Shown piece after piece: positions 21,750-32,632 of a DNA stretch of 64,000 nt (the stretch's first letter is position 1; each line of letters begins with the position of its first letter). The position numbers were made by a program, and so were the translations under genes. Location of the stretch: assembly GCA_001724265.1 (NCBI GenBank), contig MEDY01000040.1, positions 1 to 64,000 on the forward strand, given 5' to 3'. A model generated the notes under the pieces. It saw only the letters and a list, made by a program, of their open reading frames with translations, did not search any database and had not been told where the DNA came from. This DNA is from Rhizaria sp. SCN 62-66. Lineage: Eukaryota > Rhizaria, unplaced.

Positions 21750-23183
21750 GGGGGCGGGTAGCTGCCATTGTCGCTGCCACTGCTACCACTGCTACCATTG
21801 CTACCGTTGCCGCTGTTGTTGTTGTTGTTACGGCTGTTGTTGCTGTTGCTGTTGCTGTTGTTGTTGTAGCGGGGCTGGCCGTTGTTGTTGCGTGACAGCT
21901 GCTGAGCAGACTGAGACTGAGACTGAGACTGAGACACAGGAGCAGAAACAGAGCTACGAGTCTGACTCTGGCTCTCGCTCTGGCTCTGGCTCTTAGCAGC
22001 CCCAGCGACAGAGGCGTCAGTGGCGGCGACGGTGGAGACAGCAGCAGCAGCAGCCGCAGGAGCAGGAGCAGGGACGGTGTTGCTACCGCTAGGCCCACTC
22101 TCACTCCCACTGGTAGCCTTCAAAGCCGCACTCGCTCCGGCGCTCGCAGTCGCATTCGCGGTGTTGTTGCCGTTGTTGCTGTTACTGGTGCTTGCAGTGG
22201 AGACAGGCGCCGTCTTGACGGGAGGCGCAGCGGCGATCGCGGCCCACACGCCCTTGGGCGCCTTCACAGCGGCCGCAGCGTCGCTGGCGCGGCTGGCGCT
22301 GTTGCTGCTGCTGCTGCTCTCATTCTTCTGCTCTTGCTGCTGGCGGCCGCGGTGAGCGCTGTCAGCGGACTCACTCGCCGCCTCAGCAGCGGTGGCGTTG
22401 GCGGCGCTGCGGCGGCCGCGGCCACGGCGGCCTTTGCTTTCACGGTCACCCCCGCCGCTTTCCGCAGCACTCGCGCTCGCACCAGAGTCAGCGCTGTCGG
22501 CGCTCTTGTTGCTGCAGGGCTTCGCGCCGTCCTTGGTCTCACTCTCACTGTCGGCCTTCTTGGCAGCGACGGCGGCGGCAGCAGCAGCGGCGGCGGCGGC
22601 GGCCTCAGCCTCTGCCTTGGCGGCGGCATGGGCGGCGGCGATGATGGCCGCTGCAGTCGGCGGCGCAGGCTGCGCAGCCACAGCCACAGAAGCAGTTGCG
22701 GCAGCGGCAGGCGCTGACACAGGCGCACTCGCGGCAGCTGCGGTCACAACAGCAGCAGCAGGGGCAGCCTTGGTGTTCTTGCCGCCGCCCGTGTTGCCGT
22801 TGACGGCGGCTGCGTTAACGCTGCTTGCGCTGCGGGAGCCAGAGGCGTTGCGACGCCCGTTCGCGTGGACCGTCCCGTTAGCCGCGCCAGAGTTCGCCGC
22901 AGCAGCAACAGGGACGCTGACGCTGCCGTTTCCGTTGCTGTTGTTGCTGGCGATGCTCGCGGAAGCGTTGCTGTTGCTGTTGTTGCTGGTCTTGTTGGCA
23001 GTCAGCACGCGCACTGCAGGCCCCGCCGCGTTGGAGTTACTGTTGGCGATGCCGACGCTGGCAGCGCTGCTGCTGGGAGAGACAGGCTTCACAGGGTGAC
23101 TCTGGCCCTGAGTCTGGTCCTGGCTCTGCTGAGACTGAACCTGCTGCTGAGGTTGTGGCTGGCCGCGGTTTGAACCAGAGCCA

Positions 23184-23222
<39 letters not shown>

Positions 23223-23713
23223 AGAGCACGATTGGCGCTAGCCCCACGCGCTACACGCTGCTGCTGCTGAGGCTCAGGCTGATGCTGTGGCTGAGCTTGC
23301 TGCGGCTGCTGAGACAGAGCCTGAGGCTGGGATTGAGGCTGAGGCTGAGAACGACGCGGCTGCTGCAGCTGCGGCGGCTGCTGCTGCTGCGGGTACGGAC
23401 CCAACTGCTGTTGCTGCTGCCTCTGCTGCCCGTTGCCTCTAGTGCTGTTGTTGCTAACATTGCTGTTGCTTTGGCTGTAGTGGTTGGGGGGCCGGGCACG
23501 AAGGTACGTGTACCCCTGACTGGCGTGCGCCCGCGCCGCCGCAGCCGCCGCGGCGCCTTGGGCCGTCGCCGCCGCGCGCGCCGCCGCCGTCACCGTGTCG
23601 CCGTTTTCGCCCCGCACGGGAGCAGGCGCAGACGCAGCGGAGTTCGCGGACTGGGTTTGAGACTGAGGCTGGGTTTCGTCAGAAGGCACAGCAGCAGCAG
23701 CAGCGGACTTCAT
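20987..23713 (-). CDS. Gln/Ser/Ala/Asn-rich frame in phase with upstream CCCH gene
   Basis: The first ATG at 23713 gives 908 residues ending TAA. The same frame is open up to 23992, directly after the TAG of the CCCH gene, giving 1001 codons. The 93 codons before the ATG read like protein (Ala runs, EEEE, ALSADDVTDADCDRA) and keep the GC-rich third positions. No folded domain is seen. The content is Gln/Ser runs, a Gly-Ser run (GSGSGSG), Ala runs, long poly-Gln, then a Pro/Gln/Tyr/His C-terminus (PQYQQHMPPP, HYQPHYAPQY). Two readings are possible: a separate low-complexity gene, or a C-terminal extension of the CCCH protein reached by stop-codon readthrough or restored if the TAG is an error or a polymorphism. 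A TATCAG/GTGAGT at about 21170 would be a canonical but locally atypical 5' splice site. Confidence 0.55.
21708..21749. repeat. (CTG)n / poly-Gln microsatellite
   Basis: Nearly pure CTG on the plus strand, interrupted by TTG at one end. It codes poly-Gln (CAG) on the minus strand. The codon purity suggests it is prone to slippage. Confidence 0.8.
23176..23222. repeat. 6-bp tandem repeat coding Gly-Ser
   Basis: Seven to eight copies of AGCCGG/AGCCAG on the plus strand, coding (Gly-Ser)n on the minus strand within the Gln-rich frame. Confidence 0.8.
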
Positions 23714-23992
23714 AGCGGCGTTGGCGTCCGTGGCAGCAGTAGCTGCGGCGGACTGAGCGTCGTCAGAGGCAGCACCGCTGCGGCCGTGGGTCTGACCTGC
23801 AGGGGCAGCAGCAGCGGCGGCGGCGGCGGCGGCGGCCTGGGCGGCGTGAGCGCGGTCGCAATCAGCGTCCGTGACGTCGTCAGCGCTGAGAGCGGCGGCG
23901 GCCTTCGCGGCGGCGGCGGCGTTGGCCTCCTCCTCCTCCTCAGCGGCGGCGGCGGCGGCGGCGGCGAAGATGATGGCGCGAATGACGCTGTG

Positions 23993-26236
23993 CTAGCTGT
24001 TGTCGCCGGCGCCGAGCGCGCGCGCCAGCGACAGAGTCAGAGCGCGGGGCAGCTCGCCCTCGCTGTCAGACTCGGCAGCGGTCGCGGTCTCAGTCGCAGT
24101 GGCACTAGCCGCACGCTCAGTCCCAGCCGCAGTGGCACTGGTGGAGTCAGGCTTGGCGTCACTGGCGGAGTCAGCGCCAGTGGGGGAGTCAGGCTTGGAC
24201 TCGGCTTCAGACTCAGTCTTGGGCTCAGCATCGGCGCCAGCGGTCGCAGCGCTACCGTCGCCGTCGCTGCCGCTGTTGCTGTTGTTGTTGTTGCTGTCAC
24301 TTGCACTCGCAGGCGCGTTGCTGGAGGTCTCCGGAGTAGCAGGCGCAGCGCCGGCCGACTCAGTCTCGCTGCCGTGCTCGCCAGCGCTCTTCTTGACTTC
24401 ACCCACCGCCGCATTGGCACTCGCTGTGTTGTGACTGTTGGCGTTGTTAGCATTGCTGTTCGAGTTGTTATGACTGCTGTTGTTGTTGTTCGACTTGTTG
24501 GCGGATGCGTTGACCGCGGCAGCACGGCGCAGCACCTCCGCCGCCGCCGCGCTGGCCGCCGCAACCACGGCCACCGGCCGGTCGCCACCAGCGCAGGGGC
24601 CCGAAACCGCGATGGCCGCGGCCGCGGCCGCGGCCACCTTGTCTCCGTTCGCCGCCGCGGCCGCAGCTGCCGCGGCCGCCGCGGGCGAGGGCGGCGCGAT
24701 GCCGGCGCCGTTGGTGCGCGCCAGCGCGGCTGTGATGATTGTCACGGCGTCGGGGGACTCGGCAAGCTGCTTCGCGGTGAGGCCGGTCGCCGAGGTCACC
24801 GCGGCCACGGCGGCGGCGCGCGCGGCGGCGGCGGCGGCGGCGCGGGCCGGCGCGGAGGTCGTGATGACGGCGGCGGCGGCGAGCGGGCGGGCCGTCGTGA
24901 CGACCGCCGTGCCGTGGGGCGCGGAGGGAACGGGGCCGAACGTGCGCTCGACGCGGACGATGTTTTCGCTGGGGGAGACGAACCACGTCTGCGTGTCGTT
25001 GTTGACGCGGAACTCATCGTGCAAGTACGTGCAGCGCGCGCCGAACTGGCACGTGCCGGTCCGGTGGAAGTTCTCGCAGGGAGTCGTCTTGTACTTAATG
25101 TGGTACGCACGCGGGCGCATGTCGTCGTAGCCGTGGGCGAAGCGGCAGTTGGACTCGTAGGCACAGTGGCCCTTGCGGAAAGAACGGCAAAACTCGGTTT
25201 TGTAGTTCTCTTCGACGATGTTCGGCGCTGAGGACGAGGAGGAGTGACCGTGAGCGCCGTGAGTACCGCCGTGCTTGCCGTGATGGTGACCGTGATGGCC
25301 GTGACCGTGGCCGTGATTGTTGTTGTTGTTGTTGCTGCCAGACGTGTTGGAGCTGTTCCCAGAGCTGCCGTTGCCGTTGCCGTTGCCGTTGCTACTGTTA
25401 GAGTTGGGGACAACAACAATGCCGCCGCCACGGGCGCGGTACGGCACCGCGTGCGGGGCAGCCGTCGTCGTCGTCGTCGATGTCGCACCGTGACCGTGAG
25501 ACAGCGGAGGGTGACTGTGAACAGGGCTGCCACGGGGGCTGCTGTTGCTGTTGTTGTTGTTGTTGTTCTGATTTGCCATGACAACGACGGGAGAGGAAGG
25601 GGAGCCAGAGCGGGAGCCAGGGCCACTGGAGGGAGCACCGGTCGCAGTAGCAGAGGGCATGAGGGTAGAAACGGGGGCAGAAATGGTGCCTTGTAGTTGT
25701 GGGGCTGGGGCGGTGACGCCAGCGGTGACTTCCGAGCCTGCGGGGGAGGTTATGCAGTAAAAATTGGCAAAAACAGGGGAGATGTGAGTCGGAGAAAATA
25801 CTAGGGTGCGTTGTAGCATAATATGCGCAGTTTGTAGCACATTCATGCGCATATAGTATGCGAAAGATAACTGGCTGAGCACTGCATTGCGTTTGTGGTG
25901 GGATTGGAGCAGCTAAGCAAAGAGCAGCGTAATCAAGTGCCGTGTCCCATTCACTGCGCACATGCAGTTGCAGCAGCGCAAGTTAGTATGCACACAGGCT
26001 AATACGGTCACAACATACGAGGTTGTGCCGAAAATGGCTTGTTGTAGCGGCGTGCTCGGAGTTCGGGGGTTGAGATTTTGCAAGCGCATGTGTGGCCTGA
26101 ACAAGATGAATTCGGCAATAAAAATAACACAAACAACAATTTTCAACACGAATACACGGTGATACTATTTGCTATAGAAACAATGGTGACGTTCTGTGGG
26201 CCACATACCGAATAAGCCCGGTTGGGTCGCTGACAT
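23993..26236 (-). CDS. Tandem CCCH zinc-finger RNA-binding protein (TTP-like)
   Basis: Two exons, complement of 23993-25737 and 26209-26236. Exon 1 codes only MSATQPGLF plus one base. The 471-nt intron is phase 1, starts GTATGT, ends CCGCAG and joins a Gly codon. The product is 590 residues to TAG at 23993-23995. After an Asn/Ser/His/Gly-rich region, two CCCH fingers lie at about residues 185-245: C-x7-C-x5-C-x3-H, an 18-residue linker, then C-x8-C-x5-C-x3-H, preceded by NYKTEFC and KYKTTPC. Spacing and lead-ins match tristetraprolin-type proteins, which bind AU-rich elements in mRNA 3' UTRs and direct decay in the cytoplasm. The C-terminal half is Ala-rich, then Ser/Ala/Glu/Asp. The same frame continues 1001 codons past the TAG. 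Exon 1 rests on splice motifs, phase and a start ATG only. Confidence 0.88.
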
Positions 26237-28137
26237 CAGGTTCTGCGGAAAAGAGGTGTCAAAGCAGGGCCGTTTTGAAGGATAGAGTGAGTCACCGTAA
26301 AATATTACACGCATTAGAGATAGAAAACGCACGATTATGTATAATTCTTGTGATGATATGCATCTTGACGGTGTTACACCCGCGCGTTGCAAAGTTACAA
26401 TCGCTCACCTCGTCAAGCATTCCGGTCGAGTTCGTTCGTGGTGTGGCTACGGTTGTCACGACTCACCAATTGAAGAAATCGTGGCTAAAACCCGGTCTAA
26501 TGATGTCAGTAGAGATTGATTCTGAGATACGCTTTATATTTACTTGCGGCAATAACGAAAACATAATATTCATTTGTTGAGAGTGATATATATATTGTGA
26601 TTTCGGCGGGGCGGAACGCTTGTTCGGTCCTCAAGATTGACATGACGATGGTCATCTGCATCGACAAGCACGGTATAAGAACAAGCCCCAACTCTTCAAA
26701 CAAGTTTCAGTGATCATGATAGTTGCCGAAACCACAGGATACGCATTCTGGCGTGCATACCCTTTGAAACATCACAACTGCGTGACTTGATGACGAAATG
26801 CAGTCAGCACCTGCGCTCTGCTCGACTCGGCATGCGCACGTGTTGGTGGTGGCACGGATGTATGAGTCAAGGAGGCGGCATCAGCTGGTAAACAGTACTG
26901 CTGACGTCACACAGAATGATCAAGGAAACAATTTCAGTCGCGATTCAGCTCCAATACTAGTATGCTGCTCCTCACGAGATGATGCTCCGCGTGACCTCGA
27001 ACACGCTGACCACCTGCACAGTACACCGACTTCATCACACTGCTTCGCAACTTTCCGCTCCTTACAAATCTCAATGTACATTTCATCGGATTGTTTGTGT
27101 TTTGGAAAAGTGTGTCCTTATGAAATATGTTATATGCGGAGTAAGCTTAACGTTCGTACTCGTTTGATATGATCGCATCTCCACAGATCCACGACCAGCA
27201 GAGAAGCGCCACGTTCAACAAAAATCCAATAGCAAACAACAACGAACAGAACAACGACCAACAATAGCAACAACAACATCTTCACACGTTCTTATCAAAA
27301 GACCCACTAGCGCGGTGTCGCGGCTTCCTTGCCCGCCGCACGTTATTTGACACCATGAAATAACTAACAGTTTCTCCCAATCCGGGACCAACCGTGGGCT
27401 ACGAATGACAAGTCGCGTCGTCGCCGGCTGAACCGACCAACAGGTTGATTTGTGAGAATGCTCGATACCAGTGGGGAGCGGTCAAAGCGATGAGTTTGCC
27501 TCCATTAAGATGGTGGGTTCCGCCTTACAAAACCGCCAAAAGATAGATAGCACTTGTACAACACTCACCGAAATAACAGCAAATTTTAGGAGCAGCACTT
27601 TTGAGACACATGAAGCTTTACGAACCACTTTTCTGCCTGCCTGCCTGAGGATTGAGGTAACCAATGATGTGGGCAGGACCGAAAAATGTGTTGGCCGGCT
27701 GACCGCGACGACAGGCCTCTGCGACTTGCTACTTTGAGTCTCCATATCTTCCTCCGTACAACGTCAATTGAGAAGTTTTGAAGATCTGACGGCACATATC
27801 ACGCTAATATGCCTTAATTCCTTTTTGTATTGCACCAATGGCTGTGTTGGTGTCACGAGTGCCAATTTTGATTCTTTCCTCATCTGTGACGCTCGTGACC
27901 ACTCCCTTCCCAAAGCCTGGATTTACCGCTCCACCAGCATTCTCACGCGAACAATTTCTTCCATATTCACCCACACGACCCCATTGCCTATTATTATAGC
28001 CCTGTTACAGCGCGTGTAACGTTCTTTATCTTGTCCGGCAGACGCCTCAACGTATCGCAAGCGTCGTCGACTTCGATCTCTTTCCTCCTCGACCCGCGTC
28101 CAACCGCTCTGCGTGCAGGCCTCACTGTTGTTGACCG
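26237..28137. other. Divergent promoter region, CCCH gene / VPS53
   Basis: AT-rich spacer of 1.9 kb between divergent genes. TTTTCCGCAG immediately before the CCCH start codon at 26236 looks like a 3' splice site of a leader intron. Short open frames at 26798-27172 and 27471-27745 have no family resemblance and no coding bias. No tRNA or other RNA fold was found. Confidence 0.5.
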
Positions 28138-31100
28138 ATGAGCTCCGCAGCCGCCGCTGCTGCGGCCTCCATTAACGCCGCTGCAGCCTCGTCTGCGCAG
28201 CCATCGCCGCAGTCCCCCTCTGCCCCCGCCGCGGGCCCTGTGGTTTACTCGACCATGTCCAAGCGCACAATTACCGTCCCCACAGTCTCGGACGCACTCA
28301 AGGCTATCCCGGTGTTCTCCGCGCAGCTCGAGCAGGCCGTGGCCGAGGCTGTGCCCGATAAGGCGCACGACCCGCTCTACGCCGCCGACTTTGACCCCAT
28401 CGCATACCTCAACAAAGCCGTACGTCCTCTGCTCCACCAACGCAACAACAACATTTCATCATTAAGCGTTCTATCTTGATGCATCTTGACTTCCAGAGTA
28501 TGATTTTAAACCAAGTTATCAACATCGCCTTAATTTAGCTAACAATTCTCTTTTGACATCTTCATTCTATGCTCTCTGCTCTATTCTTTGTTTTCTATTC
28601 TCTTCTATTTTCCTCCGCTCTGTTTAGTTCCCCGACGAGCAGTCTCTGTCTGGCGGCAAGCTCGACTCATTCCTCCTCAGCGTGCGCCGCGACATTGCCA
28701 CGCTCAACGAGACAGCCCGCGTCGAGGTGCGTGCGCACTCCGACTCGCGTTCGCAGACCCAGACCGCGCTTGTCTCTGCCTCGTCATCTATCGCCCAGCT
28801 TTCCTCCCGGATCTCGGACATCAAGGCCAAGGCGCTGCAGTCCGAAGCCATGGTGCACGGCATCTGCCGTGACATCACCGCGCTCGACCACGCCAAGCGC
28901 CATATCCGCGCCACCGTCACCGCGCTGCGCAACCTGCACATGCTCGTGACGGCGCTGACGCATCTTAAGGCGCGCACGGACCGCCGCGACTTCGCAGAGG
29001 CCGCGCGCCTCTTGGCCGCAGTGGGCGATCTCTTCACCCTGTTCGAGCCCTACCGCAGCGTGCCCAAAGTGCGCGACCTCCGCGCGCAGGCCAACGGACT
29101 GCGCGACCAGCTCCGCGTGCTTGCGCTCGGCGACCTCAAGTCCGCGCTGCTAACCACCGCGCCGTCTGCGAGCTACGACGACGTGGCGCCGCACTTGCAC
29201 AACGCGTGTCTGGTGCTCGACGCGCTTCCGGCGCAGCACAAGCGCGCGTTCCTGACCGCGTTTCTCCGACAGCAGCTGGAGCAGTACGAGCAGCTCTTCG
29301 GGCCCCGGTCTGATGCGTACACTGTGGAGGCTATCCCGCGTCGGTACGCGTGGGTGCGCCGCGAAGCCAAGGCGTTTGACGAGAAGTTCGGCGCGGTGTT
29401 CCCGCAGTCGTGGCATGTGCCCGCGCGGCTGATGCAGGAGTTCTGCGTCGTCACGCGGACCCACATCTCCGCGCTGCTGCAGTCGTCGCCGCACGGGGCG
29501 TACGCGCTCATGGACGTCACGGCCACGGGCGCCGGCGCGGGCCCCGTTGCGGCCGCGGCGGCGAACAAGCCAGGCCCGACGGTGCCCGGCAAGGCGCTCT
29601 TTGGCGGCGCGATCCGCGTGCCTTCGCTCACCAGCAACAGCAGCAGTTCTTCTAGCTCTGCGCCCACTGGCGCTGGCGCTGGCACGGGCGCGTCTGCTGC
29701 TGCGGGCGGCGAGACCGGCGCGGGCAGCGCCGCTGGCAACGCTGATGACGACTCTGGCCCGCTCACGGCGAGTGACATCGGTCTGTCATCCGGGTTACCG
29801 CCTGTTTCCGACGCGGACGTGGCACTGCTGACGTCATCCATGCTAAAAACGGTCGAGTTCGAGCGTGAACTCACCAACAAGTTCAAGGACTGCCTGCCTC
29901 CGTCGCCCACCAACAGCGCCGCCAACAACGCCTCTGGTCCCGGCGGCGCGGGCGACAGCAGCAGCACTTCTAGCGGTGCTGACTCGGCTTCATCGGTCAA
30001 GACGCCCGTGCTCGTGACGATGGCGACCGGCACCACGGTCACCCCCGCGGCCGCCGCGATGGCCGCCGAGCCCACGGGCGCGAGCGTGGCTTTCACCGTC
30101 ACATTCGAGCGCGCTATCTCGGGCTGCTTCGTGCCGTACCTGGGCGGCCTCGTCTTCACAGAGCGCCGCCAGCTCAATGAGCTCCTGGACCGCATCTCCC
30201 GCGACGAGCAGTGGACCGGACCGCTGCCGCCCGCCGCCTCGGACGCCGACGCCGTGCGGCCGTCGCAGGAGCAGCAGGACCCCGAGGCGACGGGCGGCGA
30301 GCGCTGGCTCAAGCCGCGGCACCGCTTCGCTGGCGCGGACGAGCTGTTCCTGTACTACAAGAAGTCGATGTCGCACTGCGCCAAGCTCACCACGGAGGCG
30401 CCGTTCCTCGCGCTGGCCAAGGAATACTTGCGCTCGCTCGACCAGTACGCAGTGCTGCTCGAGTCGCGGACGCGGCGCCGCGAGGGACGCGCGCTCACGC
30501 GCGCCGAGCGCATCACGGCGTGCCTCGCGATCAACACGGCCGAGGGGATCGTTGAGGTGCTGCCGAGCTTCCTCGAGTCCATCACGGCCAAGATTGCGCC
30601 CGCGCTGGCGGATAAGGTCACTGCGGCGGCGCAGTCGGAGCGGTTCGAAGCCCTCGCGTCGCGCGCGATTGCGTCCTTGGTGTCCTCGCTGCTGGCGCGC
30701 GTCGGTGTCAAGCTGCACTCGATTTCGCGGACCAACTGGGGCGCGTTTGACGCCGTGGGCGACTGCTCGTTGTTTATCAGCCAGACCGTCGCTGCGCTCC
30801 ACGACGAGCTCGCGCTGCCGGCGACACTGCTGAGTCCTAAGTACCACGCGTTCCTCTGCGCGCAGGCCTCCGCGGGCGTTCTCACGGCGTATCGTGGCGA
30901 GCTGTTCCGCGCGCGCAACGTTGCCGCCGCGGCGGCGCAGCAGCTCGCCGTCGACCTCCAGTCGCTCCGCACGGGGCTGCTCGACGCGCCCGGCGTGTTT
31001 TTCGACACCAACACGTGCACGATCGGCATGCGCACCCCCGCGTCCCGCGCGTCCGCGCGCATGTACTCGCGCTCCGTGTCGCGCGAGCTCGGCCACATCG

Positions 31101-31564
31101 AGACGTTGATCAAGGTGCTGGGCGCGCCGAACGAGATGCTGGTGCCGCAGTTCCGCCTGCTTTTCCCCAACTCTGGCCCCGCGGACCTGCGCGCTGTGAT
31201 GGAGCTGCGGCCGCCGTTCCCGGCCGCGGGCGCCGCCGCCAACGCGATCCGCGCGCTTGAGGAAGAGATCGCCACCGCGGGCGGGCTGGTTGAGCCCGGG
31301 TCCGGCGCCAGCGCGGTGTTTACGGCCGGGCAGAGCGGGAGCACGGCACAGAGCGCGGCCGGCAGCAGCGGCGTCGGCGGGCTCGCCAGCAGCGCAAACG
31401 ACCTCTTTGCGGCGGCGTTGGGCGGTAGGAACCGCGGCGGCGGCGGCGGCGGCGGTGGCGATGCCGGCAACAACGGCGGGGCCAACGGCGCCGCCGGCGG
31501 TGGCGGCAAGGATGACTCTAAGAGGGGCGCGCTCGGACGGTTCATGTCCAGGGTCATGAACTAA
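28138..31564 (+). CDS. VPS53: VPS53, GARP/EARP tethering complex subunit
   Basis: Two exons, 28138-28419 and 28628-31564. The 208-nt intron starts GTACGT, ends TGTTTAG and is phase 0. The product is 1072 residues ending TAA. Across the join it reads FDPIAYLNKA/FPDEQSL, the conserved Vps53 N-terminus. Next come RISDIKAKALQSEAMVHGIC and RDITALDHAKRHIRATVTAL, the coiled-coil core. RRYAWVRREAKAFDEKFG, ending FPQSWHVPARLMQEFC, and ELFLYYKKSMSHCAKL are further family blocks. Vps53 with Vps51, Vps52 and Vps54 tethers endosome-derived vesicles at the trans-Golgi. It exceeds the usual ~830 residues because of an Ala/Ser N-terminus, an insertion around 400-530 and a Gly/Asn-rich C-terminus. The C-terminal region is diverged. 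Confidence 0.95.
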
Positions 31565-31725
31565 GAGCCAATGACAAGCGTCAACAAAGCGCATGCATAT
31601 GTGTCTGGTATGATCTGCGCAGAGATCTTCTTGGGGAGGCGGGCGATTTTGTTGCTGTTTTGAGAGAATTTAGTGTTTTTGTTCGTGTTTTTGTTCGTAA
31701 TTTGAATTTACGCGATTATTAGTGT

Positions 31726-31731
31726 AATAAA
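31726..31731 (+). other. Candidate poly(A) signal of VPS53
   Basis: AATAAA lies about 160 nt after the VPS53 stop codon, in a T-rich 3' flank. Confidence 0.4.
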
Positions 31732-32134
31732 CATCAACTTCAAAGAAGTACTAGTATGACTGGCGGACGCTCGTGCTCTCGCTCTCGGTGACCGGCTAAT
31801 TAGGCGCGGATGCAAAGATCCCGTCGTCGACTGATGTGCGCGCACTTGACGTCGATGAACACCGAGCCGGCGCGGGCGCTGCTCGCAGAACTGCAGCCTT
31901 GCGCCGAAAGATGCTGATTGTTGCTGCCATTTTACACCATATTTCTTCTTATTACGCCTTCTCTTTCAGTAATAACAGACATTCGTGCACCAGAGTCAAT
32001 TGAGATGCTTATTTATAGAGTAGGCGTTGATTGAATGAAGTTTGTGTATTGTTTTTGTTGTTGCTGTTTGGTGAAGGACGCGTACTAGTGTCTCTTGCTT
32101 TTGTTGTCGTGAACAAGCTAGGAATCGGTATTTT

Positions 32135-32180
32135 GAGATTATGACTACATGTATGAGATTATGACTAGAGATTATGACTA
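32135..32180. repeat. Three direct 13-bp repeats
   Basis: GAGATTATGACTA occurs at 32135, 32155 and 32168. The second and third copies abut and the first is separated by 7 nt. Non-coding, in the spacer between VPS53 and the CDPK gene; function unknown. Confidence 0.8.
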
Positions 32181-32632
32181 TAAAAAAACAGGGATGTGAA
32201 TATTGAGAAGGGGATATGCATTCAAATACAGTTACACTATCGATGAAACATAAATACAATACAAAAGAAAACAAGCCAGAACTATTACAACATTCAAATC
32301 ACGAATGAGATTAAACTAGACAAAAGAAAAGAAACGGAACGAGGAGGAACACAGTTACCTACTCCGCAGTTTTGTTGTCACACACCAGAGATGTCATAAA
32401 TATTTACGTCGTATTCATGCACAAACAGAAAAAGCAAAAACACATATAAAAACCAAGGAGCAGATAAAATCTGTTTTAAAATTTGTTGTTTCAAATTGAA
32501 CCGTCGCATAATGCTCTCTAGAGCATGCAAGCGCATCTCTAAGTACACCACGTACTTAACCATAGCCGACGCAAGGAAGGGGACGTAATTACCACTAGCT
32601 CTCATGTAAGTACCCTTTGGGCGTCCACTTAC

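Larger units (their letters stand above)
31565..32632. other. Convergent spacer, VPS53 3' / CDPK 3'
   Basis: AT-rich convergent spacer. AATAAA at 31726-31731 is a candidate VPS53 poly(A) signal. Three copies of GAGATTATGACTA lie at 32135-32147, 32155-32167 and 32168-32180. No gene is supported. Confidence 0.5.

Noticed and set aside
23993-23995. TAG reassigned to an amino acid
   Set aside because: Long Gln-rich frames in the window contain no internal TAG, and TAG ends another gene at 55831-55833.
23282-25231. 649-codon plus-strand open frame opposite the CCCH and Gln-rich frames
   Set aside because: It overlaps the tandem CCCH fingers on the other strand and has no recognisable domain.
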